Below are positions 52,633 to 61,652 of a DNA stretch of 64,000 nt, piece by piece. Source of the DNA: Streptomyces cucumeris (GTDB lineage: Bacteria; Actinomycetota; Actinomycetes; Streptomycetales; Streptomycetaceae); contig NZ_JANCLX010000018.1 of NCBI RefSeq assembly GCF_024295805.1, positions 1-64,000 of the forward strand, given 5' to 3'. The notes below the pieces were generated by a model that worked only from the letters and a program-made list of their open reading frames with translations, made no database searches and had not been told where the DNA came from. The number at the start of each line of letters is the position of its first letter. Within the stretch, counting starts at the first letter, position 1. Made by a program: the position numbers and the translations under genes.

Positions 52633-54696
52633 ATGACAGCGTGTGCCGACATGGAGCACAGCCCTGGACCGCAAAACGTGCGCGCGAGGCTGCTGCTGGC
52701 CAGCGCCACCATGCTCTTCGTCGAGCTGGCGCTGATCCGGTGGACCGGCGCCAATATCGTCCATCTGAGCTATTTCTCGAACTTCATCCTCTTGGGCTCG
52801 TTCCTCGGGATCGGCCTGGGATTCCTCATCCCCGCCGGCCGTGGGCAGTGGCTCACCCGCTGGGCGCCCATTCCCCTGGCCGTCCTGGTCGTCCTGGTGC
52901 GGGAGTTCCCCGTCCAGGTGCGGCAGAGCAGCGGTGAGGTCATCTACTTCACGGCCGTGAAAACCACCGGACTGCCCCAGTGGGTGACGCTGCCCGTCCT
53001 GTTCGGACTGACCGCGCTCATCATGATGGCGATCGGGAAGATGACGGCGGACCAGTTCCGCCGGCTGCCGTCGCTGGAGGCGTACCGCTTCGACCTGCTG
53101 GGTTCGCTCACCGGGTCGGTGTCCTTCGCGCTGCTGTCCTGGCTGCGCGCGCCGTCGGTGGTCTGGGGAGTGATCGCCGCGGTGGCCCTGCTCGTCCTGG
53201 GCGGTCGCCGCAACACCATCCGGTACACGATCCCGCTCGGGGTGATGGTGGCGGTTCTCGCCCTGGAGTCCGTGGCGAGCGGTATCTCCTGGTCCCCCTA
53301 CTACAAGATCGAGACCAAACGCTCGACCTCGACCGCCCGCGACTACAACATCTCCGCCAACGGTGTGCCGCACCAGAGCATCGCGCCGCTGAAGGCGCTG
53401 ACCAAACCGGGCTCACCGTACGACCAGCCCTACCGTGAGACACCGCGCAACTCCCACCGCAACGTCCTGGTCATCGGGGCGGGCAACGGCAATGACGTCG
53501 CCCTCGCCCTCGCCCACGGCGCCAAGCGGGTGGACGCCGTGGAGATCGACCCCCGGCTTCAGGAGATCGGTGCCTCGCTGCATCCGGCCCGTCCGTACGA
53601 CAACCCCCGGGTGCACGTCCACATCAACGACGGCCGGGCCTTCCTGGAGCAGACGAAGACCCGCTACGACCTGATCGTGCTCGCCCTCCCGGACTCCCTG
53701 ACCCTGGTCTCCGGCGCCAGCAATCTGCGTCTGGAGAGCTACCTCTTCACCCGTCAGGCGTTCGAGGCGGCTCATGAGCACCTCGCCCCCGGCGGCGCGT
53801 TCGCCATGTACAACTACTACCGGCAGAACTGGCTGATCGACCGGTTCGGATCGACCCTCACCTCGGTCTTCGGCCACGCACCCTGCATCACCCACTACGG
53901 CAACAAGCGGGCCGCGATCATGGTGGCGGGTGTCACCACGCGCGATCAGTCCTGCTCCAGCTCCACATGGCAGCCCTCCGGCAAGGTGCCCAGCGCCGCC
54001 ACCGACGACCACCCCTTCCCCTATCTGCTCCACCGCACCATCCCCAGCCTCTACATCGGTGTGCTGGGCGCGATCCTGCTGGTGACCCTGGTGTCGGTGC
54101 GGATGACCGGTGTGCGCATCCGGCGCACCGCGGCCTACGCCGATATGTTCCTGCTCGGGGCCGCCTTCATGCTCCTCGAGACCAAGAACGTCATCGGCTT
54201 CGCGCTCTACTTCGGGACCACCTGGCTGGTCAACGCCATGGTCTTCGCCGGAGTGCTGGTCGCCGTGCTCTGTGCGGTGGAAGTGCGGCGCAGGATGCGC
54301 AGGCTCAACCAGCTCGCGCTGCAACTCCTGCTCTTCGCCACCCTCGCCATCGCCTGGCTGATCCCGACCGATCTGGTGCTCGGGCTGCCGTTCGCGGGGC
54401 GTCTCGCCGCCGCGATCGCCCTGGCCTTCGCACCGATCTTCTGCGCCAACCTCATCTTCTCCGACCGGCTGGCCGCGGCCTCCGATCCCACGGCCGCCTT
54501 CGGGGCCAATCTGCTGGGTGCCCTCACCGGCGGCGCCCTGGAGTACCTGGCCCTCGTCACGGGCTACCAGGCCCTGCTGCTGGTGGTGGCGGTGCTCTAC
54601 GCGGGCGCCAGCATCACCATGCGGTTCACCCGGCCGGGCTCCCAGGACACCCCGGCCCAGGAACCGCTCACGGTGCAGGCCGCGCCGCGCACCTGA
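52633..54696 (+). CDS. membrane protein with spermidine synthase-like domain
   Basis: A 687-residue protein. Seven or so helices come first (ARLLLASATMLFVELALIRW onward). A methyltransferase-fold domain of the spermidine/spermine synthase type sits in the middle (about 270-440), with NVLVIGAGNGNDVALALAHG and VDAVEIDPRLQEIGAS as the SAM-type site and DLIVLALPDSLTLVSGASNL in place of the aminopropyltransferase aspartates. Further helices follow, with LLGAAFMLLETKNVIGFALY and LLGALTGGALEYLALVTGYQ. Such fusions may act on lipids or polyamines at the membrane. The start is uncertain (52651 is an alternative). Confidence 0.78.
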   Translation: MTACADMEHSPGPQNVRARLLLASATMLFVELALIRWTGANIVHLSYFSNFILLGSFLGIGLGFLIPAGRGQWLTRWAPIPLAVLVVLVREFPVQVRQSSGEVIYFTAVKTTGLPQWVTLPVLFGLTALIMMAIGKMTADQFRRLPSLEAYRFDLLGSLTGSVSFALLSWLRAPSVVWGVIAAVALLVLGGRRNTIRYTIPLGVMVAVLALESVASGISWSPYYKIETKRSTSTARDYNISANGVPHQSIAPLKALTKPGSPYDQPYRETPRNSHRNVLVIGAGNGNDVALALAHGAKRVDAVEIDPRLQEIGASLHPARPYDNPRVHVHINDGRAFLEQTKTRYDLIVLALPDSLTLVSGASNLRLESYLFTRQAFEAAHEHLAPGGAFAMYNYYRQNWLIDRFGSTLTSVFGHAPCITHYGNKRAAIMVAGVTTRDQSCSSSTWQPSGKVPSAATDDHPFPYLLHRTIPSLYIGVLGAILLVTLVSVRMTGVRIRRTAAYADMFLLGAAFMLLETKNVIGFALYFGTTWLVNAMVFAGVLVAVLCAVEVRRRMRRLNQLALQLLLFATLAIAWLIPTDLVLGLPFAGRLAAAIALAFAPIFCANLIFSDRLAAASDPTAAFGANLLGALTGGALEYLALVTGYQALLLVVAVLYAGASITMRFTRPGSQDTPAQEPLTVQAAPRT

Positions 54697-54739
54697 CCCT
54701 CCGCCACCGACTCCCCGTCCGTCCCCCTACCTCCATCCC

Positions 54740-54775
54740 GCCCCCGTCTCCCGGAACGCTCCGGAAGACGGGGGC
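54740..54775 (+). terminator. hairpin GCCCCCGTCT...AGACGGGGGC
   Basis: The arms 54740-54755 and 54760-54775 pair over 16 bp with one mismatch around a 4-nt loop. It lies 43 nt after the spermidine-synthase-like stop and before the convergent lipoprotein gene at 54817. Confidence 0.75.
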
Positions 54776-54816
54776 GGTCCCGTTCGGTGCCGCGGTCCAC
54801 TCGTCCCTGCCGCGGT

Positions 54817-55929
54817 TCACTCGTACATGATGTAGTCCGGCCGCGGACGGAGGGCGAGCACCTCCTTGGGGGTCATCAGCCGGCTGCCCTCGGCGTCCTC
54901 GTCGTAGAAGAGCTTGAACCCGGTGCGCACACCCTCCGGCTGGTCCTTGACCAGCTTGCGCCAGGTGCTCCGCTTCATCCCCGGCGATCCGATTCCGTCC
55001 GCGCTCTTGATCATCACCACCCCGGGCTGTGGACGCAAGCCCGACTGGTCGTGCACCACGGACACCGCCACCTGGTGGTAGACCAGCGGCTTCTGCGGCA
55101 GATCGTGCTCCTCCACCAGCTTCGACAGATAGCGCGCCACCTCGGTGAGTTCCTTGCCGCTGGTGTGGCCGTAGGTGTCGCCCGGCACCTCACCGGGACC
55201 CATGTCCCACTCCGGATCCAGTGCTATCCCCACATCGGGGTGGACGAGCCAGCGGCGCAGGGCCTTCACCTCGTCCAGCGCGGAGGCACGGCCCGGCTGG
55301 ATGTTCAGCATCAGCAGGGCGCGATGGCGCCGGGCGGCCTTGTGGAAGCGGCGGATCGTGGCGGCGGGTGTGCGGGAACGGTAGGTGCCGTCGGGGCCCG
55401 CGCCGCTGTTGGCCACGGTGGCGAGGAGTTCCAGCACGGGCTGCGGCTCCCGGCCCGCGGCGTACGAGCGCGCGGTCTTCTCGATCTCGGCCACCCGGTC
55501 GTCGAGATCCCCGGTGCCCAGACGGCCGAGCGCCGCCGCACCCGGGAGTCCGCAGTAGCCCACCAGCCGGTACCGCGACAGCTCCCGGCCGCCGCGGGGC
55601 AGTTCGGGGCGGCGCTCGGCCGGGCGGCTGCCCGGTGCGCCGCGGCCGGACCCCGACGGTGGGCGGGTGGCACCTCTGGAGCGCCCGGGGGACGTGGACG
55701 GCCGGGCGGACGCCGAACCCTTCGCGGAGGCGTCCGAGCCGACCGTCCGGCCCTGCTCCCCGCATCCGGCGACCAGGCCGAGACCGGCCGCAGCCGTCGC
55801 CGTGAGCAGTCCGCGCCGGGTGGGCGAGGCCGCCCGGGTACGGTCCGCGCCGTCACCGGTCCACCCGGCGCCGCCCCGGATTGACGCGTCGTCATCCGGC
55901 GCGGTGTTCCCCGATGTGCTCTGAGCCAC
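54817..55929 (-). CDS. Tat-type lipoprotein of unknown function
   Basis: A 370-residue exported protein. The signal PTRRGLLTATAAAGLGLVAG followed by Cys at about residue 56 combines a twin-arginine motif and a lipobox. A Ser/Arg/Gly-rich linker runs to about 115. The conserved domain follows: RLVGYCGLPGAAALGRLG, LMLNIQPGRASALDEVKAL, HPDVGIALDPEWDMGPGEVP and VVHDQSGLRPQPGVVMIKSA. The acidic residues in DPEWDMGPGE suggest a TIM-barrel-like hydrolase, though the family is not named here. The GTG at 55929 is preceded by GGAGGG. Confidence 0.75.
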   Translation of the reverse strand: MAQSTSGNTAPDDDASIRGGAGWTGDGADRTRAASPTRRGLLTATAAAGLGLVAGCGEQGRTVGSDASAKGSASARPSTSPGRSRGATRPPSGSGRGAPGSRPAERRPELPRGGRELSRYRLVGYCGLPGAAALGRLGTGDLDDRVAEIEKTARSYAAGREPQPVLELLATVANSGAGPDGTYRSRTPAATIRRFHKAARRHRALLMLNIQPGRASALDEVKALRRWLVHPDVGIALDPEWDMGPGEVPGDTYGHTSGKELTEVARYLSKLVEEHDLPQKPLVYHQVAVSVVHDQSGLRPQPGVVMIKSADGIGSPGMKRSTWRKLVKDQPEGVRTGFKLFYDEDAEGSRLMTPKEVLALRPRPDYIMYE

Positions 55930-56149
55930 GTTCCCTCCGTCCGCGGTGCCCGGCGGGGGCCGTGCACCGGTGTGTTCTGCGGGCCGATGGGGCTTGTCCG
56001 TGTCCTCACGCCTCTCCGGAACGAGCGGAGGTGAAACGGAATCCGTGGCCTCCATGTGACGAAGAGCAACGGTCGGCAGCCGCGGCGCCGCCGGGGCACC
56101 CTGGTGACCAGGAAGACGATCCGGCTCGACGAGAGGTCCCGGGAACGAT

Positions 56150-57655
56150 ATGACCCTGCTGATCGGCATCGACATCGGCACCTCAGGCTCCAAGGGCGTC
56201 CTGGTCAGAACCGACGGCGCGCTGCTCGCCCAGGCGTCCCGGGAGCACACCACCGCCACCCCCCGGCCCGGCTGGGCCGAACACGATGCCCGGACCGTGT
56301 GGTGGCGGGAGCTGACGGAGCTCAGCGCGGAACTGCTCGCCGCGGCCCCGGCCGGGGAGCCGATCGGCGCCGTGGGCGTCAGCGGGATCGGCCCCTGTCT
56401 GTTGCCCGTCGACGCCGACGCCACCCCGCTGCGCCCGGCGATCCTGTACGGCGTGGACACCCGCGCGGGCGAGCAGATCGCCGCCCAGCGGGAGCGGTAC
56501 GGCGAACGGCGGGTGCTCGAGCGCTGCGGCTCACCGCTGACCAGCCAGGCCATCGGGCCCAAACTGGCCTGGGTACGGGAGCGGGAACCCGAGGTCTTCG
56601 CCCGCACCCGCCGCTGGTTCATGGCCAGTTCGTATCTGGTGCACCGGCTCACCGGGGCGTACGTCCTCGACCACCACTCGGCCAGCCAGTGCACCCCGCT
56701 GTACGACCTGCGGAACGGCGGCTGGATCGAGGAGTGGTGCGAGGAGATCGCGCCCGGCCTCGTATGGCCGCGTCTGGTGTGGCCGGCGGAGGTGGTCGGA
56801 GAGGTGACCCCGTGGGCCCAGCGCGCCACCGGCATCCCCGCGGGCACCCCCGTGATCGCGGGCACCGTCGACGCCTGGGCCGAGGCCACCGCGGCCGGGG
56901 CCATCGCGCCCGGCGATCTGATGCTGATGTACGGCAGCACGATGTTCCTGGTCGACGTGGTCGACGAGGCCGCCCCCGATCCCCGTCTGTGGTCCACCCG
57001 GGGCGCCTTCCCGGACACCTACTGCCTGGCGGCGGGCATGGCCACCTCCGGCGCCGTCACCGGCTGGCTGCGTGACCTCACCGGCATCGGCTACGACACG
57101 CTCGTGGCCGAGGCAGCGGCGGTCGCCCCCGGTGCCGAAGGGCTGCTGATGCTCCCGTACTTCGCGGGTGAGCGCACACCGCTCTTCGACCCCGACGCCC
57201 GCGGACTCGTCCTGGGGCTGACCCTGCGCCACGGCCGGGGACACCTCTACCGCGCGGCGCTGGAGGCCACCGCCTTCGGGGTGCGGCACAACCTGTCCGT
57301 CATGGAGGCGGCGGGCGGGGGCATCCGCCGGGTGACCGCCGTGGGCGGCGGCGCCCGGGAGCTGTGGACCCGCATCGTCTCCGATGTGACCGGCCGGGCG
57401 CAGGACGTCCCCCGGTACACCACGGGAGCGGCCTACGGGGACGCGTTCCTCGCGGCGGTCGGGACGGGCCGTGCGGAGGCGGTGGACATCGCCGAGTGGA
57501 ACCCGGTCGCGCACACCGTGGAACCCGATCCGGCGACGGCGGGCACGTACGACGAGCTCTACCGCCTCTACCGCGAGCTGTACCCGGCCACCCGCGACGC
57601 GGCGCACGCCCTGGCCGCGCGTCAGCACGCGGCTGCGGACGGCCCGGCCTCCTAG
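56150..57655 (+). CDS. FGGY family carbohydrate kinase
   Basis: A 501-residue sugar kinase. The N-terminal phosphate-binding motif LLIGIDIGTSGSKGVLV and IAGTVDAWAEATAAGAIAPG are family features, and GGGARELWTRIVSDVTGRAQ is the C-terminal FGGY element, with AAYGDAFLAAVGTG at the end. Xylulokinase or another pentulose kinase is plausible; the exact sugar is uncertain. It is divergent from the Tat lipoprotein gene and monocistronic. No sugar transporter is directly adjacent. Confidence 0.85.
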   Translation: MTLLIGIDIGTSGSKGVLVRTDGALLAQASREHTTATPRPGWAEHDARTVWWRELTELSAELLAAAPAGEPIGAVGVSGIGPCLLPVDADATPLRPAILYGVDTRAGEQIAAQRERYGERRVLERCGSPLTSQAIGPKLAWVREREPEVFARTRRWFMASSYLVHRLTGAYVLDHHSASQCTPLYDLRNGGWIEEWCEEIAPGLVWPRLVWPAEVVGEVTPWAQRATGIPAGTPVIAGTVDAWAEATAAGAIAPGDLMLMYGSTMFLVDVVDEAAPDPRLWSTRGAFPDTYCLAAGMATSGAVTGWLRDLTGIGYDTLVAEAAAVAPGAEGLLMLPYFAGERTPLFDPDARGLVLGLTLRHGRGHLYRAALEATAFGVRHNLSVMEAAGGGIRRVTAVGGGARELWTRIVSDVTGRAQDVPRYTTGAAYGDAFLAAVGTGRAEAVDIAEWNPVAHTVEPDPATAGTYDELYRLYRELYPATRDAAHALAARQHAAADGPAS

Positions 57656-57689
57656 GGTGTGTCCGCAACGTCCCGCCGGGGCGAGCGGT

Positions 57690-58655
57690 CTACCGCGCGG
57701 TGAGCTCCCGGACCGGATCGCCCGCGAGGAAGGCGCGGATGTCCTCGACCGCCTCGGTGAAGTACCGCTGGTAGTTGTTCCGTGTGACATAGCCCAGATG
57801 AGGGGTGGCCAGCAGGTTCGGAAGCGAACGGTAGGGGTGGTCGGGGGCCAGTGGCTCCTCCTCGAACACATCGAGCCCCGCGCCCGCGATCCATCCGCCC
57901 CGCAGGGCGTCGGCGAGCGCCCGCTGGTCCACGATCGCCGCGCGCGAGGTGTTGACGAGGAAGGCGCCGGGCCGCATCCGCCGCAGCTCGGCCGCGCCCA
58001 GCAGTCCCCGGCTGCGGTCGCCGAGCACCAGGTGCACCGAGAGGACATCGCTGGTCCCGAGCAACTCCTCCAGGGAGGAGGCGAGCCGGACGCCTTCGGC
58101 CTCCGCCCGCTCCGCCGTGAGGTTCTGGCTCCAGGCGGCCACCTCCATGCCGAACGCCTGCCCGATGCGCGCCACTCTGGCGCCGATCTTGCCCAGACCG
58201 AGCAGCCCGAGGCGGCTGCCGTGCAGATCGGTGCCGACCGTGCTCTGCCACGGACCGCCGTCGCGCAGCGCGGTGCTCTCGGGGACCACATGGCGGACGA
58301 GACCGAGGATCAGCGCCCAGGTCAGCTCGACGGCCGGGTCCGAACTGCTCGCCGTGCCGCAGACGGTGACCCCGTGCCGGGCGGCTGCTGCCAGGTCCAC
58401 GGCGGCATTGCGCATCCCCGTGGTGACGAGCAGCCTCAGCCGGGGCAGCCGGGCGAACACCTCGGCGGGGAACGGGGTGCGCTCCCGCATGATGACCACG
58501 ATCTCGCAGTCCCCGACCGCCTCGACCAGCGCGTCCTGACCGGTGATGGGCCGGCGGTGCACCACCACGTCCACCGCGTCGCGCAGCTCCGACCAGTCGG
58601 CCATCGACAGCGCCACGTCCTGGTAGTCGTCGAGCACCGCGCAGCGCCGCTTCAT
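57690..58655 (-). CDS. D-2-hydroxyacid dehydrogenase family protein
   Basis: A 321-residue NAD-dependent dehydrogenase. LGLLGLGKIGARVARIGQAF is the dinucleotide-binding motif; the catalytic Arg is in LVNTSRAAIVDQRALADAL, and Glu and His lie in DVFEEEPLAPDHPYRSLPNL and LLATPHLGYVTR. The family includes phosphoglycerate, glycerate and lactate dehydrogenases; this resembles the LdhA/hydroxypyruvate group of actinomycetes. It faces the FGGY kinase gene convergently. Confidence 0.9.
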   Translation of the reverse strand: MKRRCAVLDDYQDVALSMADWSELRDAVDVVVHRRPITGQDALVEAVGDCEIVVIMRERTPFPAEVFARLPRLRLLVTTGMRNAAVDLAAAARHGVTVCGTASSSDPAVELTWALILGLVRHVVPESTALRDGGPWQSTVGTDLHGSRLGLLGLGKIGARVARIGQAFGMEVAAWSQNLTAERAEAEGVRLASSLEELLGTSDVLSVHLVLGDRSRGLLGAAELRRMRPGAFLVNTSRAAIVDQRALADALRGGWIAGAGLDVFEEEPLAPDHPYRSLPNLLATPHLGYVTRNNYQRYFTEAVEDIRAFLAGDPVRELTAR

Positions 58656-58726
58656 CGTCGTCCCCTCGCCTGGTACGGGTAGGTCGTTTCTACCACCCCG
58701 CGGAAGCGGCGGTGCCGGTACGTGTC

Positions 58727-59605
58727 TCAGTCCAGCGTCGCGGAGAGCACCTCGGCGAACTCCGCCGGGTGTTCGGCGACGCCCACATGGCCGCCGGGGA
58801 ACTCCGCCACCGCACTCCCGAAGCGCTCCGCGAGCAGCGCGGCGGGCCGCCGCAGGAGCTGACCGCGGGACTCCCGGCCCGCGGCCAGGACCAGCCGGTC
58901 CGCCACGCTCCCCAGGGCTGCCACATCCGGGACGTGGGAGGTGAACTGGCGCAGGATGTGCTCCAGGAAGTACGGCGTGTTGGCGTACATCCGGCTGAGC
59001 ATGGGGGCCAGATGCGGCGGCAGTTCGTCCGCCGGCGGGCTCTGCGCCCCTTCCCCGGCCGCCGGCCGCTCGCTCTCCCGCTCCCCGCCACCGGTCCCGG
59101 CGCTCATCGTGGCCATCGCCGCCGCGACGCCCTCCCTGCGGTACGCCGCGTGCACCTCGGCGAAGAGCGCGCGGTGGCGCTCGGCGTCCGGCAGCAGCTC
59201 CACCAGCGGCGGCTCATGGGCCACCACCCGCCGCAGCCGCTCCGGATGGCGGGCCAGCAGGTCCAGCGCCGCGATGGCGCCCGAGCTGGTGCCGAACACA
59301 CAGGCCGGTGCGCCGTCCGGCGCCACCTCCTGGAGCAGGCGGTACGCGTCCTCGCCGTGCCGCTCCACCCGCTGGTCCTCCGGCGGGCCGTCGAGCGGGC
59401 TGCGCGACATCCCGCGCGGGTCGTAGGAGACCACCGTGAAGCGGTCGGTGAAGACCGGTGTCACCGCGTCGAAGAGGGCCGCGTCCGCGGATCCGCCCGG
59501 TATCAGCAGCAGCACCGGACCGCTGCCGCGCACCTCGTGGTGGAGGGTCGCACCGGGCACCCGCAGGGTGCCGGTGGTGGGTTCGCCGGTGGTGTGCGCG
59601 CTCAT
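58727..59605 (-). CDS. alpha/beta hydrolase
   Basis: A 292-residue hydrolase. The nucleophile elbow is VFGTSSGAIAALDLLARHPE (G-x-S-x-G with Ser at the centre), YDPRGMSRSPLDGP follows the HG-type oxyanion strand, and EFPGGHVGVAEHPAEFAEVL carries the catalytic His. It has a Ser/Gly-rich insert at about 170-195 (GTGGGERESERPAAGEG). Its ATG overlaps the TetR stop by 4 bp, so they form an operon. The substrate is unknown. Confidence 0.88.
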   Translation of the reverse strand: MSAHTTGEPTTGTLRVPGATLHHEVRGSGPVLLLIPGGSADAALFDAVTPVFTDRFTVVSYDPRGMSRSPLDGPPEDQRVERHGEDAYRLLQEVAPDGAPACVFGTSSGAIAALDLLARHPERLRRVVAHEPPLVELLPDAERHRALFAEVHAAYRREGVAAAMATMSAGTGGGERESERPAAGEGAQSPPADELPPHLAPMLSRMYANTPYFLEHILRQFTSHVPDVAALGSVADRLVLAAGRESRGQLLRRPAALLAERFGSAVAEFPGGHVGVAEHPAEFAEVLSATLD

Positions 59606-60204
59606 GAGGTGCGTCGCCTTCCGCTCGTTCGGGACCCTGAGGCGGGCCAGTTCTCCAGTGCGATGTGCAGGGCCTCGACGGCCCGTTCCCAGGACGCTCC
59701 GAGGTCACGGGGGTGCCCGAAGCCACCACCGGCCTCGAGGCTGACGAAGCCGTGGAAGGTGCTGCGCAGCAGCCGTACCGCGTCGGTGAGATCGGGCTCC
59801 GCCAGCCCGTAGCCCCGCAGCATCGAGTACGTGAGGTCGATCTTGTGCCGTGCGCCCGCCGATTCGGCGGCCAGGGCGGGATCGATCTGGAGCTGGGTGG
59901 CGGCGTACCGGCCGGGGCGCTCCAGCGCGTAGGTGCGGTAGGCGTCGGCGAACGCCACCAGGGCGTCCTTGCCCGAACGGCCCGCCACGGCCGCCCCGAA
60001 GCGGTCCGCGATCTCCTCGGCGGCCAGCAGTGCGATCCGCTCCCGCAGCTCCGACACGTTCTTGATGTGCGAGTAGAGACTCGCGTCCTTGACGCCGAAA
60101 CTCCGCGCCAGCGCGGACATCGTGACGCTGTCCAGTCCGACGATGTCCGCCAGATCCGCTGCCGCCCGCACCACGCGCTCGGTCGTCAGACCGGCACGGA
60201 CCAT
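59602..60204 (-). CDS. TetR family regulator with WHG-type C-terminal domain
   Basis: A 200-residue TetR. The HTH reads TMSALARSFGVKDASLYSHI with KNVSELRERIALLAAEEIAD. The C-terminal part contains LLRSTFHGFVSLEAGGGFGH, with FHGF being the WHG motif variant of the TetR_C_33-type domain. The ATG at 60204 has GGAGGTG 5 nt upstream. It heads an operon with the alpha/beta hydrolase gene. Confidence 0.9.
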   Translation of the reverse strand: MVRAGLTTERVVRAAADLADIVGLDSVTMSALARSFGVKDASLYSHIKNVSELRERIALLAAEEIADRFGAAVAGRSGKDALVAFADAYRTYALERPGRYAATQLQIDPALAAESAGARHKIDLTYSMLRGYGLAEPDLTDAVRLLRSTFHGFVSLEAGGGFGHPRDLGASWERAVEALHIALENWPASGSRTSGRRRTS

Positions 60205-60246
60205 GTGCCACCTCCGTGTTGCTCATCGTGCTCATCCGGCAAAAAA

Positions 60247-60261
60247 CCTAGGGGCCCTAGG
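60247..60261. promoter_or_regulatory. putative TetR operator CCTAGG-GGC-CCTAGG
   Basis: Two identical CCTAGG palindromes separated by 3 bp form a symmetric 15-bp site, in an unusually A-rich setting, 42 bp upstream of the TetR start. It is the best candidate binding site for that regulator. Confidence 0.55.
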
Positions 60262-60420
60262 CAGAAAACTAAGATACACAGGAAGTGTGACTGCACACAT
60301 CGATTAATCAGCCGGTGGGACGGGGTGCCGGGCGCTTCGCGCAGGACCGCGGGCGCCCTGCAACCAAGGCCACCATCAGGAGTTCTGACGTCTCGTCATC
60401 GTGTTTGTGGCGCCACTCTT

Positions 60421-60435
60421 CCGGATGACATCCGG
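60421..60435. repeat. perfect palindrome CCGGATG-A-CATCCGG
   Basis: A 15-bp site of dyad symmetry in the 398-bp gap between the TetR and histone-like genes. It may be an operator or chance. A CATAAT hexamer at 60558-60563 is a possible -10 for the histone-like gene. No other gene is visible in this gap. Confidence 0.35.
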
Positions 60436-60602
60436 GGCCCGCACATGGTGTCCGAGGACCGGTTCTTCACCAGAAGTTGGCCTCTCACGAGGGATCCGGA
60501 CCCCTCCAGTTGTTTTGCGTCGTTGCACACCGGGCACCGCACACTTCTGATAGCAGGCATAATCGCAGCTGCGATGGGCCCAGAGGCCCAGAAAGGGGAC
60601 GA

Positions 60603-61376
60603 ATGATGGCGCACACGTTGAGCGCGGACAGCAGTGTCGGATCCACCATCGAGGCATTGGAGGCGGAACTCCCGGGGCTCCAGAAGCAACAGCAGGCCCT
60701 CAAGGACGATTTGGACGCCGTCACCAAGCGGCTGGAGGCGGTCAGCACCGCTCTGAGCAGCCTTCAGCTGCTCTCCACCGGAGCGGTGTCCCCGCGGGAG
60801 GCGGCGACCGCGGTGGCCGTGGCGGCTTCGGTCACCGAGTCCGCCACCGGTGACGCGGCCGCGGACGAGGCCACCGAGGTGTCCGAGGAGGCCACCGCCA
60901 CCCGTGCCCCCGCCGCCACGCGCAAGGCGGCCATCGGCCGTCAGCGCAGCGGGGGCAAGGCCAAGCCGGCCACCGGCCGGGCCACCAAGACGGCGGCCAA
61001 GAAGACCGCCACCGCCAAGAAGGCCACCAAGAAGGCCGTGGCCAAGGCTCCGAAGGCCACCAAGGCCGCCGCGGTGAAGGCCACCAAGGCGCCCAAGACC
61101 GCCACCAAGGCCGCCAAGCCCGTGGCGAAGGCCGCCGAGAAGGCCAAGGAGTCCGGCACCGGTTCGGAGCGCGCCACCGGGCTCTCGGACAACGTGCTCG
61201 CCGCCCTGCGCAAGGCCGGACGCCCGATGCGGGCCTCCGAGGTCAACGAGGCGCTGGGCCGCGAGGAGACGCGCACCAACGTCAACTCGGTGCGCAACAC
61301 CCTCGAGCGGCTGCGCTCGACGGACCGGGCCCAGCGCTCCGGCCGTGGCCTGTACGAGGCCGCGGCCACGAGCTGA
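60603..61376 (+). CDS. histone-H1-like protein with C-terminal winged-helix region
   Basis: A 257-residue protein in three parts. A coiled coil spans about residues 15-65 (TIEALEAELPGLQKQQQALK, DDLDAVTKRLEAVSTALSSL). The middle (about 110-190) is made of Ala, Lys, Thr and Pro, with runs such as KKTATAKKATKKAVAKAPKA that resemble the tail of histone H1. The C-terminal 70 residues (LSDNVLAALRKAGRPMRASE, NTLERLRSTDRAQRSGRGLY) look like a winged helix. It is probably a DNA-binding, nucleoid or regulatory protein. GAAAGGGG precedes the ATG; 60606 is an alternative start. Confidence 0.75.
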   Translation: MMAHTLSADSSVGSTIEALEAELPGLQKQQQALKDDLDAVTKRLEAVSTALSSLQLLSTGAVSPREAATAVAVAASVTESATGDAAADEATEVSEEATATRAPAATRKAAIGRQRSGGKAKPATGRATKTAAKKTATAKKATKKAVAKAPKATKAAAVKATKAPKTATKAAKPVAKAAEKAKESGTGSERATGLSDNVLAALRKAGRPMRASEVNEALGREETRTNVNSVRNTLERLRSTDRAQRSGRGLYEAAATS

Positions 61377-61389
61377 CGGCCCGGTGTCG

Positions 61390-61408
61390 CGCCGGTTCGG
61401 CACCGGCG
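61390..61408 (+). terminator. hairpin CGCCGGT-N5-ACCGGCG
   Basis: A perfect 7-bp stem with a 5-nt loop, 13 nt after the histone-like stop. The remainder of the 276-bp gap to 61653 shows no supported gene. Confidence 0.6.
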
Positions 61409-61652
61409 TACCACACGGTCCCGCCCTCCACCACGGCCGCGCCGCCACCCCACCGCCACCCACGGGCAGCGGTGTTGGCGACGGCGCGCTCGCGGATCCG
61501 GACGGGTCGGGCCGACGTGGTCCGCGGAGCCGGCGATCGGCGCGGAGCGGCCCGGGAGAGGGTGGATCCGACAGGCTTCGGCGGTCCGGAACCCGTCGAA
61601 GGCCATACGGTCCACCTTCTCCCGCCCGGTCTCACCGCGCCCGGCGCCCCGT

